NCBI GenBank assembly: GCA_029237695.1
Contig: CM055274.1
Coordinates: 21,441,505-21,505,504, forward strand
Length of the DNA: 64,000 nt
Origin: Conchocele bisecta
Taxonomy: Eukaryota; Mollusca; Bivalvia; Lucinida; Thyasiridae
Direction of reading: 5' to 3'
The translations under genes were made by a program, and so were the position numbers. Under the pieces are notes generated by a model. The model saw nothing but the letters and a program-made list of their open reading frames with translations, was not told the origin of the DNA and searched no databases. Every line of letters starts with the position of its first letter. Within the stretch, counting starts at the first letter, position 1. Positions 1 to 11,729 of this stretch are shown here, one piece after another.

Positions 1-330
1 GTGAGACAGTCGTAGGACAGTCGTGCGACAGTCGTAAGATTGTTTGACTAAACAATTTTCTTCTGGTACCCACGACAAGATATTTATCGCACGACAATCG
101 CAAGACTGTCGGAAGACTGTCGTAGGACAGACTCACGACAGCCACAACACACAGATACCACAAAAAATCGTCGAACAAAAAAGGTACATGTCCAATTTTG
201 CCTCACGACGGCAAGTCGATGCCACGATGCTCAGAATTTCGTAGCACTGTCTTGCGACGACCCACGATTTGCCCAAATGTTCTGTCGTGTCGTGGCACAA
301 ATGCGTCGTGGGTTCGTTGTGACCAATCCT
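1..330. repeat. Degenerate CAGTCGT-type short repeats
   Basis: The window opens inside a patch of short, imperfect units resembling GACAGTCGTAGGA and their complements (for example ACTGTCGGAAGACTGTCGTAGGACAG around 105-130 in broken form). Units occur in both orientations, so the patch can fold back. No convincing gene is seen; the two overlapping short reading frames here are mutual shadows of the repeat. Confidence 0.5.
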
Positions 331-400
331 TAACCTATAACTGATCCCCAGAGCTCTGCTATAACAAACAACGTCTTGTATGTATAGCGAGTATATAGAT

Positions 401-787
401 AATAGTAGGTTAGTGCCGTGAATGGGAAAAAATATCCGGCAACGCTCAGGAATTTCTTTATTTCTCATCAGAAGTATATGTTGTGACCAACATATACTTT
501 GGTTCAGAAATAAGGAAAATAGATAGAGAATAGTAGGTTAGTGCCGTGAATGGGGAAAAATATATGGCAATGCTCAGGAAACGGGATGGGCGAGGCTCTG
601 CCGAGCACATCCCGTTTCCGTGCCGCACCAGATTTATTTTTCCCATTCACGGCACTAACCTACTATTCTATTTATCCCGTCAACACCTAAAAATGGCTTT
701 AAAATGCAAAAATAGTATTGACTGGATATCAAAAATGTTTCACGGCACTGTGTTTCACGGCACATACGCACTGTGTTGACGGGATAA
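401..787. mobile_element. MITE family A, copy 1 (composite palindromic element)
   Basis: A near-perfect palindrome spans 530-667 (arms begin AATAGTAGGTTAGTGCCGTG, centre GGCTCTGCCGAGC). It is followed by a 120-bp tail bounded by a second inverted repeat, TTTATCCCGTCAACAC at about 670 and GTGTTGACGGGATAAA at about 772-787. The left arm is partly duplicated at 401-450. Two more copies lie at 1930 and 60241, which is what defines it as a family. No coding capacity. Confidence 0.7.
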
Positions 788-900
788 AAATGGAATCGCA
801 GACTGGTGTCTGTTTATGATCAACATTGGGTTATACCATACATTCTATGTTAAGCGGCCACCCAGTTGACCAAAATCTACCTCCGTATTCGGTAAAAATA

Positions 901-1272
901 AATCACGTGGTTACAACAACAACAACGTCGCCCACTCCAAAGTAAGTATTATTTGATATTTTCCTTGATATGCAACGGATTTTGATGAAATATGGCGCAG
1001 CAAACGCGTCTACATGAGCTGCATTTGGTGGTTCAGCGAGTTTGGCACAGACGTATGTCGTTTTTGCGGAAAAACGACAGTAGTTTGGGCGAAAATACAA
1101 AGACCACCAAATGCAGCTTAACAAGACGCGTTTGATGCGCCATATTTCATCAAAATCCGTTACGTAATAAGGACACTATAAAATAATACGTACTTTGAAT
1201 CAGATGGATTCTGGAAATTGCAGTACTTGTTGTTGTTGTTGTTGTTGTTGTACCACGTGAGCATACACCTTG
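901..1272. mobile_element. MITE family B, copy 1
   Basis: Foldback element containing (CAA)n on the left, (GTT)n on the right and long complementary arms (AAACGCGTCT...AGACGCGTTT) around a central hairpin. The right end CATACACCTTG is present; the left end is truncated relative to copies 4 and 5. Same family at 3689, 16496, 38690 and 61644. Confidence 0.75.
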
Positions 1273-1925
1273 AAACAAGGCCTTGAGAAAAACGAAGATA
1301 AATTGATGTTACAATCTTCCTCAACCATGCAGGGTTGAGGAAGTTTTTAGCATAACTTTAAATTTCAGCCAGCAAACTTTAGAAAAAAGAAGAAAAATAG
1401 TATTATTAAAATTATTAAGTGGACATTCATGAACGGATTTAATACTTGGACAAGTCCGCAAATCAGTTTTCATATTGCTTCACCAGTAAATAGTGTAAAA
1501 TAACATACACATTGTGTTTGTTTTCTCACAGCACCATTATCAAAACCGGACCCGGACCTTTACCAGAGAAAGAACTTGCTATGGCCTTAGGGCGTTTTGC
1601 CATTTTGCTTGTTTAATTTGTATCATTTCGAAGTTACAATTGAATTACAATCCCATAGACTATGTTACTCCTGCGTCAGGATATCACTGACTTCAAATTA
1701 GTGATCTCCAAATCAAATTGAGGAGTATATAGAGTAAAAGAATTTCTGAAACAGACAACATGTCAAAATTAATGGCTAGCACTTAAGATAGCATCTCTAA
1801 GTGGCTAAGAATAAAATGTCTGTCCATGTTCATGTGTGTGTGTAACTATAATTCGACAAATGCAATTACAAACATTTTACTGACAACAAGATGTTCTTGA
1901 ATAAAATATACGTACAGGGGCAATA
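1273..1925. other. No recognised feature
   Basis: AT-rich sequence with a short foldback around 1313-1345 (TTCCTCAACCATGCAGGGTTGAGGAA). I see no reading frame, RNA gene or repeated family here. Confidence 0.6.
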
Positions 1926-1929
1926 GAGT

Positions 1930-2182
1930 ATAGTAGGTTAGTGCCGTGAATGGGAAAAACATATCTGGCAAGCCTTAGGAAACGGGATGGGCGAGGCTCT
2001 GCCGAGTACATCCCGTTTCCGTGCCGCGCCAGATAGTTTTACCATTCACAGCACCAACATACTATTCTATTTATCCCGTCAACACCTACAAATGGCTTTA
2101 ACATGCAAAAAAACATAACAGTCCAGCCACCGCACATATTCATACGCAGTGATTAGGTCGTATTGACAGGATATCAAAAATG
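1930..2182. mobile_element. MITE family A, copy 2
   Basis: Same palindrome and same TTTATCCCGTCAACAC tail as the copy at 530. The right terminal repeat is degenerate (TATTGACAGGATATC). Confidence 0.65.
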
Positions 2183-2237
2183 GTTTATTATACCACAATA
2201 TACCCTATACATGTTTCTATACCCTGATGTGTGGTGG

Positions 2238-2849
2238 GTGGCAGGTGGGAGCATGCGATAGGTAATTTAACGATCTAGGTTCATCCTTACCGGAATTCTG
2301 ACTGGAGACCTGGTTTGGCCCTCACATACGTCTTTGACATATTGTATCTGACTGTTGAATCTGGTTATACCCCTTATGTGAGTATTAAGATTATTGGTAA
2401 TCCTATTTTAGGGGAAGGGGCCAAGTGACTTTGGTGTGGTATGGATCTGGCACCAGTAGCCGATTTCACCAACATTGCAAAGTATACTTTTCTAGCAAAG
2501 TCTAACTTGAGGGAGTAATCATTTATTTTTCCTGAAATGCATTATTTCATATAAAACTAACAACTGCATATATTTGATGATTAAAAGTATGCAGAATTAT
2601 AAAACTGAATGTATTACATTATCACAGCCAAAATGGCTGTGATAATGTAATAACTTCAGCATAATAAAACTTAATAAATTTATCCTAAAATTGAAAATGT
2701 CTCCCTCAAAGTATACTTTGCTACAAAAGTATACTTTGCTATTTTGATGAATTCGGCTACAGGTCCGGTTATTCTAATTTCGGGGCTGAATATATTTGTT
2801 AAAACGGGATCGAACCTGCTGATAGGCCGTTTAACACCAATAAACAAAC
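2238..2849 (+). mobile_element. SINE copy 1, interrupted by MITE C
   Basis: Non-coding retroposon sharing its body and its 3' tail (TGATAGGCCGTTTAACACC then AAACAAACA) with the elements at 5031 and 15826. An 18-bp direct repeat flanks it, ATACCCTGATGTGTGGTG on the left (about 2219) and ATACCCTGGTGTATGGTG on the right (2850), two mismatches, consistent with an old target-site duplication. MITE C copy 1 (2456-2760) sits inside, so the SINE is older than that insertion. Confidence 0.65.
2456..2760. mobile_element. MITE family C, copy 1 (inside SINE)
   Basis: Palindromic element with termini GTAGCCGATTTCA...ATTCGGCTAC, repeated GCAAAGTATACTTT motifs near both ends and a central hairpin CATTATCACAGCCA/TGGCTGTGATAATG. 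Compared with the uninterrupted SINE at 15826, it splits the stretch CTGGCACCAG/GT. Confidence 0.75.
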
Positions 2850-2932
2850 ATACCCTGGTGTATGGTGACATATTTCTGCCATCCACTTAACGTGATGACG
2901 TGATAGCTACATGTATGCCGTCATAATACACC

Positions 2933-3447
2933 TTAAAGGTACATGCCCACTCAATAGACACACAATGTTCTTTATATCAGAGACATCATCCGAGACATTT
3001 TCTGGCAAAATAAACATTCATTCACCATGCCCCCACGTATTGATTGGCATTATTATACATTTTATATCAGATGTAACATTTCCACACTGATATCAGGGGC
3101 GATCACCGTGTGTCCTTAAAATGTTAACAGATATCATTATTTATTATCTGTATATTTATTTTTTGATGTGCAATGATCAAACTTTATAATCTGTCCAAAA
3201 TATTATTTTTTTCAGGTGGCGCATTTAATTAGTATAAATAATAAAATATATCATGCCTCATTTGCATATGAAAATAGCCTGATACCACCGCGCGTCACTA
3301 TCAGTAAAGTAAACATTACTAAATGATTATATCTGTATAGCGGGCACTCGTAATTTTTAGAACTGGTGGAAGAGTGACACAACTGTACACTTATTTAATT
3401 CCTAAATATAACTCATTGTGCCTACTGAGTGGGCATGTGCCTTTAAA
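2933..3447. mobile_element. MITE family D, copy 1
   Basis: About 515 bp with terminal inverted repeats TTAAAGGTACATGCCCACT...GTGGGCATGTGCCTTTAA. The interior contains ATTTGCATATGAAAATAG and CTGATACCACCGCG, shared with copies at 6190, 19755, 27486 and 28145. No reading frame of note. Confidence 0.75.
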
Positions 3448-3688
3448 AGTTGTCTTAGCTACTAATTATCACGTCAAGACGTCTTACTAACTAATCAAAC
3501 GAGATATTGTGGACGCGATAACTAACACGAAGTCTCGTCAAAAACGTGATACTACATGTATACCCGCTCGACCTTTGTATTTTAATTTCTACACTGTTTC
3601 TAGTCGAATAAAGACAATATCGCGACTTAATACATTACATTATCGCGTCAAGACGACTTACTAACTGATCAAGACGAGATAAAATCAA

Positions 3689-4080
3689 TGTGCATGATGA
3701 CGTGGTTACAACAACAACAACGTCGCCCACTCCAAAGTATTAAAGTATTATTTCATATTTTCCTTAATATGCAACGGATTTTGATGAAATATGGAGCAGC
3801 AAACGCGTCTTCATGAGCTGCATTTGGTGGTCCAGGGAGTTGGGCACAGATTTCTGTCGTTTTTGCGATGAATCGATTTCCGTGTCAGTAGACACGGAAA
3901 TCGATTCTTCGCAAAAACGACAGACGTTTGGGTGAACATACAAAGACCACCAAATGCAACTTAACAAGACGCGTTTGATGCGCCATATTTCATCAAACCC
4001 CGTTAATTATTAAGGACAATATAAAAGAATACGAACTTTGAATCGGATGGATTCTGGAAGTTTCAGTACTTGTTGTTGTT
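3689..4080. mobile_element. MITE family B, copy 2
   Basis: Same foldback structure as copy 1. The central hairpin here is extended: CGATTTCCGTGTC ... GACACGGAAATCG around 3875-3905. Confidence 0.7.
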
Positions 4081-4127
4081 GAAAATGTCAGAAAATCGAT
4101 GTCACTATTGGGCAGTATCACGTTTTA

Positions 4128-4485
4128 ACGGAGCCCCGCAGGGGACATGGAATATGTTTTATCAATTCGTTCCCACGAAGTAACAATTCGTTCCCTCGAA
4201 TTAACAATTCGTTCCCTCGGATTAAAAATTCGTTCCATCGAATAAACAATTAGTTTCCCCGAATTGTTTTGGCACCCAGCTGCGAGCGCACAAAAGTGTT
4301 GCGCGCGCAGCTGGGCGCCAAAACCATTCGAGGGAACGAATTGTTAATGCGAGAGAACGAATTGTTAATTCGAGTGAACGGATTGCTAATTTGAGGGAAC
4401 GAATTGTTAAATTGAGCGAACGAATTGTTGTTTCGTGGGGGCGAATTAATGAAAAAAAATGATACGTCCCTTGCGGGGCTCCGTA
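4128..4485. mobile_element. Element family J, copy 1 (inverted repeats around an AATTCGTTCCC array)
   Basis: Terminal inverted repeats ACGGAGCCCCGCAGGGGAC (4128) and GTCCCTTGCGGGGCTCCGT (4467-4485) enclose tandem units of about 21 bp (AACAATTCGTTCCCTCGAATT) that switch orientation at a central palindrome (GGCACCCAGCTGCGAGCGC... at 4270-4325). Related copies at 28407, 36164 and, without ends, 60690. Confidence 0.65.
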
Positions 4486-4615
4486 TGTTTTAGACTAGAT
4501 ATTCCGTTAGTTATCGCGTCTAATTTTATCTCGTCTTGACGCGATAATTATGTAGTTATGACGGCTTTATAAGGTCACTTAGATGTATTAAGACGACTTA
4601 GCTATCACGTTAATT

Positions 4616-4660
4616 ACAGTGGGGTCAGCGTGTGTGCACTTACACGCTGACCCCACTGTA
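4616..4660. mobile_element. Mariner-type MITE family G, minimal copy
   Basis: A 45-bp palindrome bounded by ACAGTGGGGTCAGCGTGT and ACACGCTGACCCCACTGTA. Longer copies at 26446 and 34328 start and end at TA, the hallmark of Tc1/mariner insertion. Confidence 0.6.
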
Positions 4661-5030
4661 GATGGCAGAAATATGCCACCATACTGACGGCATAGCTTGC
4701 AAAATTGACGTTGTTTTGAAGTAAATACAGTTTGTATGTGAGTAATGTGTCCGGTGATATGTTTGTTCATATCTCACTCGGTTTGTGAAATTTCAAAATT
4801 TAAATTTACAACGATTTCAAACATCGATAATATCCATAGAGGTGAATGCTGACGGTGCTGAAATTAACATCTTGAAAAATAATTTTTTGAAATTGCCAGT
4901 CAAGCTATCTAAATTTAGCTCCAAAACAATCTCAGTTATGGTTTGCGAACAGAGTAGACCCAGATCAGACTGCACATCTGTGAGAATATCGCAGTCAGGT
5001 AGCACTTTTGTTTCTACAGTAATACGTGTG

Positions 5031-5473
5031 GGTGGTGGTCGGGCGAATGAGACGGCGTAAATTAACGGTATGGGTTCCTCCTTATAGGAATCACGATTTG
5101 CTTGGTTTGGCGCTCAGGTACGTTTTTATCTTTGGCTCATTAGTTACCTTGGAGTTGAATTGGTTATTGCCCATTATAAAAATAGTAAGATTATTACTGA
5201 TCCTACTGCTTTGGGAGGGGCCAAGTGATTCTTGTGTGGCGAAGACCTGGCATCAGATCAGGATTGTTCTGATTTCAGGGCTGAATATATAGTTTTGTTA
5301 TTGTAAATATTCAGTTCTGATTTTGGGATTTTCCCCCCATTTGTACATGTACTTGAACATGTACATGTACTTGTACAGGTAATATATGGGATTTAGTACT
5401 AAACCCATTGACCCGGCCGTAAATGACCTTAGCTGTTGATAGGCCGTTAAACCCCAACAAACAAACAAACAAA
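5031..5473 (+). mobile_element. SINE copy 2 with perfect target-site duplication
   Basis: A 443-bp non-coding retroposon. A perfect 15-bp direct repeat, ACAGTAATACGTGTG, lies at 5016-5030 and 5474-5488. The 3' end reads CTTAGCTGTTGATAGGCCGT then AAACAAACAAACAAAA, the type of tail seen on molluscan SINEs. It contains a microsatellite-like TGTACATGTACTTG stretch near 5345. Confidence 0.75.
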
Positions 5474-5525
5474 ACAGTAATACGTGTGAAAATATGAATC
5501 TGGCAAATAATGTAGTCCCAGATCA

Positions 5526-5814
5526 GTAGCCTATTTCATCAATATTGCAAAGTATACTTTACTAGCAAAGTATACTTTGAGGGAGTAATCATTTATTTTT
5601 CCTGAAATGCATTATTTCATATAGAACTAACAAATGCATGTATTTCATGATTAAAAGTATGCAGAATTATTATACTGAATTTATTACATTATCACAGCCA
5701 TTAAATGGCTGTGATAATGTAATAAATTCAGTATAATAAAAATTAATAAATTTAAAAAAAAAATGAAAATTTCTCCCTCAAAGTATACTTTGCAATGTTG
5801 ATGAAATAGGCTAC
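5526..5814. mobile_element. MITE family C, copy 2
   Basis: Termini GTAGCCTATTTCATC...GATGAAATAGGCTAC, GCAAAGTATACTTT motifs and the CATTATCACAGCCA hairpin are all intact. It interrupts an older repeat whose uninterrupted counterpart is at about 14480-14580. Confidence 0.75.
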
Positions 5815-6189
5815 ATATTGCGTAGATATGTAGGATGATTTGGATCAACACTAGTATAAATCACTATATTCACTCATTTTCACAACATATCAAGCAATAA
5901 GGCCCTAAACTACACAATTTGGAACCGATTTATATAAATAAATTCAACGGGAGATAGCTACGATCCCTCATCACGTCAACTATAGTACGGCGCCATGTAA
6001 ACAGTGTACGATGTGGATTTTAGATCGTAAACACTCGTTTTAATTTCAGGTTTTACCATTTCGTCCCTGAACCATTCAGTACGATTCTCGCAAACAATGT
6101 AAACCCGCCTCGGGATAAAATACAGAACAGTATTATTGTAATCGTTTCCGACTCTTGAGAAAATATGAAATGCAACATACATGTAGTAC

Positions 6190-6696
6190 TTAAAGGTACA
6201 TGCCCACTCAGTAGAGCAAACAAAATGTTCGTTATATCAGAGACACCATCCATTCGAGACATTTTCTTTCAAAATATACATTCATTCACCATTACCCCAC
6301 GTATTGATTGGCATTATTATACATTTTATATCAGACGTAAATTGTCACACGTATATCAGGGGCGATAACCGTGTTTCCTTAAAATGTTAACGGACATAAG
6401 TATTTATTATCTGTATTTATTTCTTGATGTGCAATGATCATACTTTATAATCTGTAGAAAATAATATTTTTTCAGGGGACGCATTTAATTAGTATAAATA
6501 CCTAAACAATATCATGCCTCATTTGCATATGAAAGTAGCCTGATACCACCGCGCGTGAGTATCAGTAAAATATACATTACTAATTGATTATATCGGTATA
6601 GCCGGCACTCGAGACTGGTGGAATAGTGACACAATTATACACTTATTTAATTCATATAAAGAACATTTTGTGCCTACTGAGTGGGCATGTACCTTT
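6190..6696. mobile_element. MITE family D, copy 2
   Basis: TTAAAGGTACATGCCCACTC at the left end and GAGTGGGCATGTACCTTT at the right; interior collinear with copy 1. Confidence 0.75.
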
Positions 6697-6734
6697 GGCC
6701 GTTTGACCATTTCAACACTACAGACCTGTATAGT

Positions 6735-6950
6735 CGTATTGGCAAACAGTGTAGATCCAGATGAGCCGGCTCGTGACGAGCCGTCTCATCAGGATCTGCA
6801 CTTTTTGCAAGTAATGTTCGTGTTTTTTGAAAAATAAAACTCACCCTTTCCATAAATGGACTAGTCTGTAAATCATTTTGTAACAATTGGACTGGTTGCA
6901 AAATTAACAAATTAAAATCCATTCCAGTTACCGAGGGGTGAAAGGTTTAA
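6735..6950. repeat. Repeat family T, copy 1
   Basis: Contains the short palindrome GAGCCGGCTCGTGACGAGCC, the phrase CATAAATGGACTAGTCTG and the end CCATTCCAGTTACCGAGGGG. Other copies: 15424-15650 (opposite strand), 18028-18180 (opposite strand), 26790-26945 and 27086-27327. Confidence 0.6.
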
Positions 6951-6965
6951 CTATCATTACACCTA

Positions 6966-7560
6966 TAGTCTGTTTCACGAAAGCTGCCCAAATTTTACGG
7001 CTATATAAACAATTCAAAAACAAGATTTCTTTTGATAATATTAAATTAAAGGAAAAATTAAGAATGAGCCTTCTTTTTATTTCGTGAAATTTGGTCAAAT
7101 ATTGATTTTATTGCGAAAAAACAATTTCCCCATGTTAAATCCCCATAGACATCTTCACGGAGTGAAGATGTCTATGGGGATTTAACATGGATGTCTATGG
7201 GGATTTAACATGGGGAATTTTTTTAGAATTTTAGAAATACTGGACCGATTTTTAAAATTTAACTTTTGTTTTCTTAGTTAGATCATATCCAAGCTATCTA
7301 GTCAGGTTTCGGAGTCAATTTCCAAAATGTTTCGTTTTTTGACTCCTCCCACACTTCCGTACCACTTTTTCCCCCATGTTAAATTCCCATAGACAAATCA
7401 ATTTTTCGTAATAAAATCAATATTTGACCGAATTTCACGAAATAAAAAGAAGGCTCATTCTTAAATTTTCCTTTAATTTAATATTATCGAAAATAGTATT
7501 GTTTTTTTATTGTCTATATAGCCGTAAAATTTGGTCAGCTTTCGTGAAACAGACTATAGG
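6966..7560. mobile_element. Inverted-repeat element family M, copy 1
   Basis: About 595 bp with long terminal inverted repeats: CTATAGTCTGTTTCACGAAA at the left and TTTCGTGAAACAGACTATAG at the right, continuing for more than 150 nt. The interior holds smaller palindromes (CCCATGTTAAATCCCCATAG, GACATCTTCACGGAGTGAAG). A diverged copy lies at 9411-9960 and fragments at 11730-11990 and 15130-15240. Confidence 0.7.
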
Positions 7561-7599
7561 ACTATGCCCTGGTCGGTGCCTGGTCGGTGTGTACTAATC

Positions 7600-7770
7600 C
7601 ACTACAACATTATAAGTCTGTAAATTTTACATTCGCAATTTTGTCTTGCAAACAATTATTGGATTTACATTTATTGAGCATAGGCTCAATAAATGTAAAT
7701 CCATCAATTGAAATTTCCAGACGATCCTAAATTTTCACATACGAACATTTTAGTCGTACGAAGTTTAGTG
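7600..7770. mobile_element. MITE family F, partial copy
   Basis: Shares GGATTTACATTTATTGAGCA, the complementary TGCTCAATAAATGTAAATCC and the GTCGTACGAAGTTTAGTGAA right end with full copies at 9153, 36540 and 37831. Confidence 0.6.
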
Positions 7771-7846
7771 AAACATCTCTATACATGTACATGTATACTG
7801 TTGTTCAACAAAGGAAGATCGCTTGGTGTACCGTGGTGATACATTA

Positions 7847-8083
7847 TGTGTGGCTGTGACTGAAGAAAAGGGGCTTATGAGATGTGTGACAATATAGTTC
7901 CTGATAAGATAGCACACTCCTGTAACCTGATGGCGATCTATATTGCTCGTTAGATTGTTAGATGCATGTTTCATTGATGGAATGGCGAACAGTGCAGATC
8001 CTGATCAGACTGTGCGGATGCACAGGCTGATCTGGATCTACACGGGTCGTAAAACCCATAAGATCCATTTCTCCAGACACATA
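7847..8083. mobile_element. MITE family E, copy 1
   Basis: Terminal inverted repeats of the form TGTGGCTGTGACTG(G)AGAAA...TTTCTCCAG(T)CACA. Inside is a hairpin around CTGTGCGGATGCACAGGCTG flanked by AGTGCAGATCC and GGATCTACAC. Further copies at 16471, 19460, 22705, 23361, 23867 and 62107. Confidence 0.65.
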
Positions 8084-8404
8084 CAAATATAAGCCCGTGT
8101 TTGTCAGATATTGGCCCAGTAAACATGTAAACACAAGCACACTATTGTCAAACAATAAACCCGCGTACACTCGAGGAACTCACGGATACCTGAACGGAAC
8201 CGTGTTGGTGTGTCCGGAAACTTGGATATCGAGTGGGCGGCACTGACTGGAGAAATGAGGCTTATGGCGGCATTATATGATGTACTAGCACTTGACATGC
8301 TTGATATGCTAGCATACTCCAGCAGTCTCCTGTGTTTGTTACATACATAATTGTTGGTTCACTGACTACATGACGAACAGTGTAGAAACTGATCAGAGCT
8401 GCAG

Positions 8405-8840
8405 TTGCCTCCTGTTTTGACGCAGTTAAGTCCAGTTAGCTCCTGTTTTGACATAGTTTGCACCCGTTTTGATATAGTTTGCACCCGTTTTGACATAGTT
8501 AGCTTCTGTTTTGACGTAATTACCTCCTGTTTTGTCATAGATAGCTCCAGTTTTGACTTAGTTAACTCCTGTTTTGTCGTAGTGAGCTCCTGTTTTGATG
8601 TGATTGCCTCCTGTTTGACGTAGTTAACTCCAGTTAACTCCTATTTTGACGTAGTTAGCACCCATTTTGACGTAGTTAGCTCCTGTTTTGACGTAGTTAC
8701 ATGTACCCCCCGTGTTGACGTAGTTAGATCCTGTTTTGACGTAGTTACCTCCCGTTTTGACGTAGTTAGATCCTGTTTTGACGTAGTTACCTCCCGTGTT
8801 GGCGTAGTTAGCTCCTGTTTTGACGTAGTAAGCTAATGTT
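8405..8840 (+). repeat. Minisatellite, about 21-bp unit TAGCTCCTGTTTTGACGTAGT
   Basis: About twenty head-to-tail units, increasingly homogeneous toward the right (from 8640 the core CCTGTTTTGACGTAGTTA is nearly invariant). It translates into a repetitive cysteine/valine-rich string in one frame, which I do not regard as coding. Confidence 0.85.
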
Positions 8841-9152
8841 CTGTTTTGTGGGCCATGAGCATGATTGAATGGTTTAGCATTATGCTATTGTTGACCATGG
8901 AACCGCTATTGTCTCGCCAGCGGATGTATCACCCACTGGTGATGGAGGTGTGATCGATTTCTCTTTAACATTTTCACTCGATTGTCAACATGTCAACGTC
9001 AGGTACAGGTACATGTAGGTGAATGAAAGGTATTGTAATTAAGAGACCAACGCAGGCCTGTATTGCTCATCTGACAGACACGGATAAATGCATAACCCAG
9101 ATGTCGACTGAAATAAAATTAAGTTTGTTAAAAAAAACTGTTTATACTGCAT

Positions 9153-9368
9153 GGGGCCGTTTCACGAAACTTCGTACGACTAAAATGCAAATTTAGGATC
9201 GTCTGGAAATTTCAATTTTTGGATTTACATTTATTGAACATAGGCTGCAGCCTATGCTCAATAAATGTAAATCCAATAATTGTTTACAAGAAAACATTGT
9301 TAATGTCAAATTCACATAATTTTGAACTGACGAACATTTTAGTCGTACGAAGTTTAGTGAAACGGCCC
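9153..9368. mobile_element. MITE family F, copy 2
   Basis: Bounded by GGGGCCGTTTCACGAAACTT and AAGTTTAGTGAAACGGCCC with a central palindrome AGCATAGGCTGCAGCCTATGCT in variant form. Complementary TGGATTTACATTTATTGA arms flank it. Confidence 0.7.
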
Positions 9369-9410
9369 AACGAACGCTAGTTTTGTGTAGTAGGTGTTTG
9401 CATGTACTAC

Positions 9411-9960
9411 TGTCTGTTTCACGAAACTTGCCTAAATTTAAAAGATATTTAAACAATGCAAACACAATATTTTATTTAAGAGTGAGCCTTCTTTAAATTT
9501 CGTGATATTCGTTTCCAATATTGATTTTATTGCGAAAACAAATGATTTCCCCATGTTAAATCACCATAGACATCTCTATGGGAATTTAACATGGGAACAT
9601 TTTTATAGTTTCAGAAATAATGGACGGAATTTCAAAATTTGACTTTTATTTTCTTAGTTCTTCGAAGCTAGCTAGCTAGATTTCGGAGTCAATTTCCAAA
9701 TTATTTCGTTGTTTGGCTGCTCTCCCAGCTCCTCCACCGCCTTTTCCCCATTTTAAATTCCCATAAACAAATCAATTATTTCCTATAAAATCAATATTTG
9801 ACCAGGTTTCATGAAATAAAAAGAAGGTTCATTCTTAAATTTTGATAAAATTTAATATTATCGAAAATAATATTATTATTGAATTGTTTATATGACCGTA
9901 ATAGTAATATTAAAAGCTTTATGTTTCACAAAGTGTGCTTTCTGATATAGTAACAGCGGC
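9411..9960. mobile_element. Inverted-repeat element family M, diverged copy 2
   Basis: Collinear with 6966-7560 (TCTGTTTCACGAAACTTGCC, CCCATGTTAAATCACCATAG) but the right end has decayed beyond recognition. Confidence 0.5.
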
Positions 9961-10229
9961 CTTGCATTGTCAAATTATCTCCCCTGTTTTTAGCACAGCC
10001 TGTGGTATTTTCCTGTAAAATTCAATTTAGAAAATGTAGAGTTTGATAAACTTTATTGGTTAATTTGCAATAACCTCCGAAGTGAAGCACATTTAATTCA
10101 CATTGTTTTAAAGTTAATCATTTTATTAAAAAGAGTAACTTTACAACAATGTATATTGATTGGTTAATATAGGCAATCTACCGTCTATAAAGGGGCAGAC
10201 ATCTCACATAATTTATTTCATGAATAAAA

Positions 10230-10410
10230 TACGAATATAATTCCGCAAGTATTCTGAAACTTTTGTCAGCTTTTGACGCCATTTACAGAAAATATTGCAG
10301 ATTTTGTAAACGTATTTCATGAAATTACGCAGATGTCCGAAGGTACAAAAAGTCACGTGGCGTGTCTCATATTAAACATCCAATCATCTGCAACAAAGAC
10401 AGACTGAAAA
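10230..10410 (+). repeat. Repeat family R, copy 1
   Basis: Resembles 16370-16475 and 63340-63460: CATTTAC(A/G)GAAAATAT, a fragment close to TTTCATGAAATTACGCA, then GGTACAAAAG(C/T)CAC and GTGTCTCATAT. Three copies; no terminal repeats resolved. Confidence 0.4.
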
Positions 10411-10489
10411 CGGTGAGACATTTTAAACTATTTTTCCTATACACAAAGGTGTTAAAAATGCATTAACCCTTACACCGCTATCTTATTTT

Positions 10490-10682
10490 TTGTCGTCTGC
10501 TGTTTATTTTATATTTTCCATTTTTATCATCAAAAACAGGCTTTGACAGCACTTTATAATAATTTGCAACATGCTTTGACAACACTTCAGAATCATTTCC
10601 ATTGGAAATGATTCTGAAGTGCTGTCAAACCATGTTTTATTGAGAAATAAGGCAATATGTAAAAGCAACAGCAGACGACAAT
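10490..10682. mobile_element. MITE family L, copy 1
   Basis: Bounded by TTGTCGTCTGCTG and CAGCAGACGACAA with central palindrome ATCATTTCCATTGGAAATGAT. Other copies at 17593-17748 and 62398-62578. Confidence 0.7.
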
Positions 10683-11198
10683 TGTTGTGTGTAGCGGTTA
10701 AACATGCACAAACATAATTAAAGTATACGAACATTTTTAAATTGGTCCCATCTTTCATAACTGTCAGCGGTTTGTTCAACTTGACATGTCGTTATTTGGA
10801 TTCAACACTGGACTGCTTACAGACCCACCTTTAAATGTCTATTTATCACACTGTCGGTACCGTGTTTGGGACGCTTTCTATCAATTCCATTATCGAGTGA
10901 GCCGGCAGGTAATCCATCACACCGTATCGTCTGGTCTCCGGGGACGCCGTTCTAGACGACGAACCCGGTGTACACAGAGCCGCCGACAACAATAACACGG
11001 CTGTGGCTAACCCGAATTTTCTGTCTGTGTCGCATGGCGACTAACTTAAGTCACCATGCGATAAGACCATACGTGCGTACAATGTAGATTCTCCTATATT
11101 TGGCGCACACGTTTGGAGCCTGAATAAATGCAACATTTATCAAATTCGGAAATATAGACCAGGCCGACGATCATCGGCCTACTTCTGTACTGGGATAT

Positions 11199-11552
11199 AA
11201 TTCCAGCACAAAAATATTTACACAATTCCCTAACATTTGATTGGTCCGTTGCAAGTCTCCGTCCAAAATTTATATCCCAGTAAACTCCATGCCGAACTAC
11301 TTTCCGTAACCGTGAGGCGCAGTTAAAAGAATTCTTAAGAAAACGGAAAATAAACACATTTTCTTGATGAATTTATTTAAAATGCTGGAATTATAAGGAA
11401 TGAATGGCATTTTTGTGAAATTTATCGGGGATATAAACTTGGAAAAGTCGCGGGAATACTGGACGAGGCCTTCCGGCCTTCGTCCAGTATTCCCGCGACT
11501 TTTTCAAGTTTATACCCCGATAAATTCCACAAAAAGGCCATTCATTCCTATA
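11199..11552. mobile_element. Foldback element family I, copy 1
   Basis: A left module bounded by ATTCCAGCA and TGCTGGAAT (11199-11390) joins a near-perfect 160-bp palindrome at 11393-11552 (ATAAGGAATGAATGGCATTT arms, centre GAGGCCTTCCGGCCTTCGTC). The second copy at 32977-33341 has the same two-module order. Confidence 0.75.
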
Positions 11553-11729
11553 ATATCCCGGGTATTGAAGGTGTTCGAGCCAATACCCACCATTAAATAT
11601 AAGCCGAACCGAACAGACAGAACATTAGTCTGTGGATGGATAAATGATGTTTACATGTATGCCACTTCTGGTTAGCCTACCGTATTTTTTCATCAATAAC
11701 AAAAAAGATACCCTGCCCAAAAAACAATT

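Noticed and set aside
8405..8623. A 72-codon frame of repeated Cys-Phe-Asp units
   Set aside because: A translation of the 21-bp minisatellite; units drift in length and the frame ends arbitrarily.
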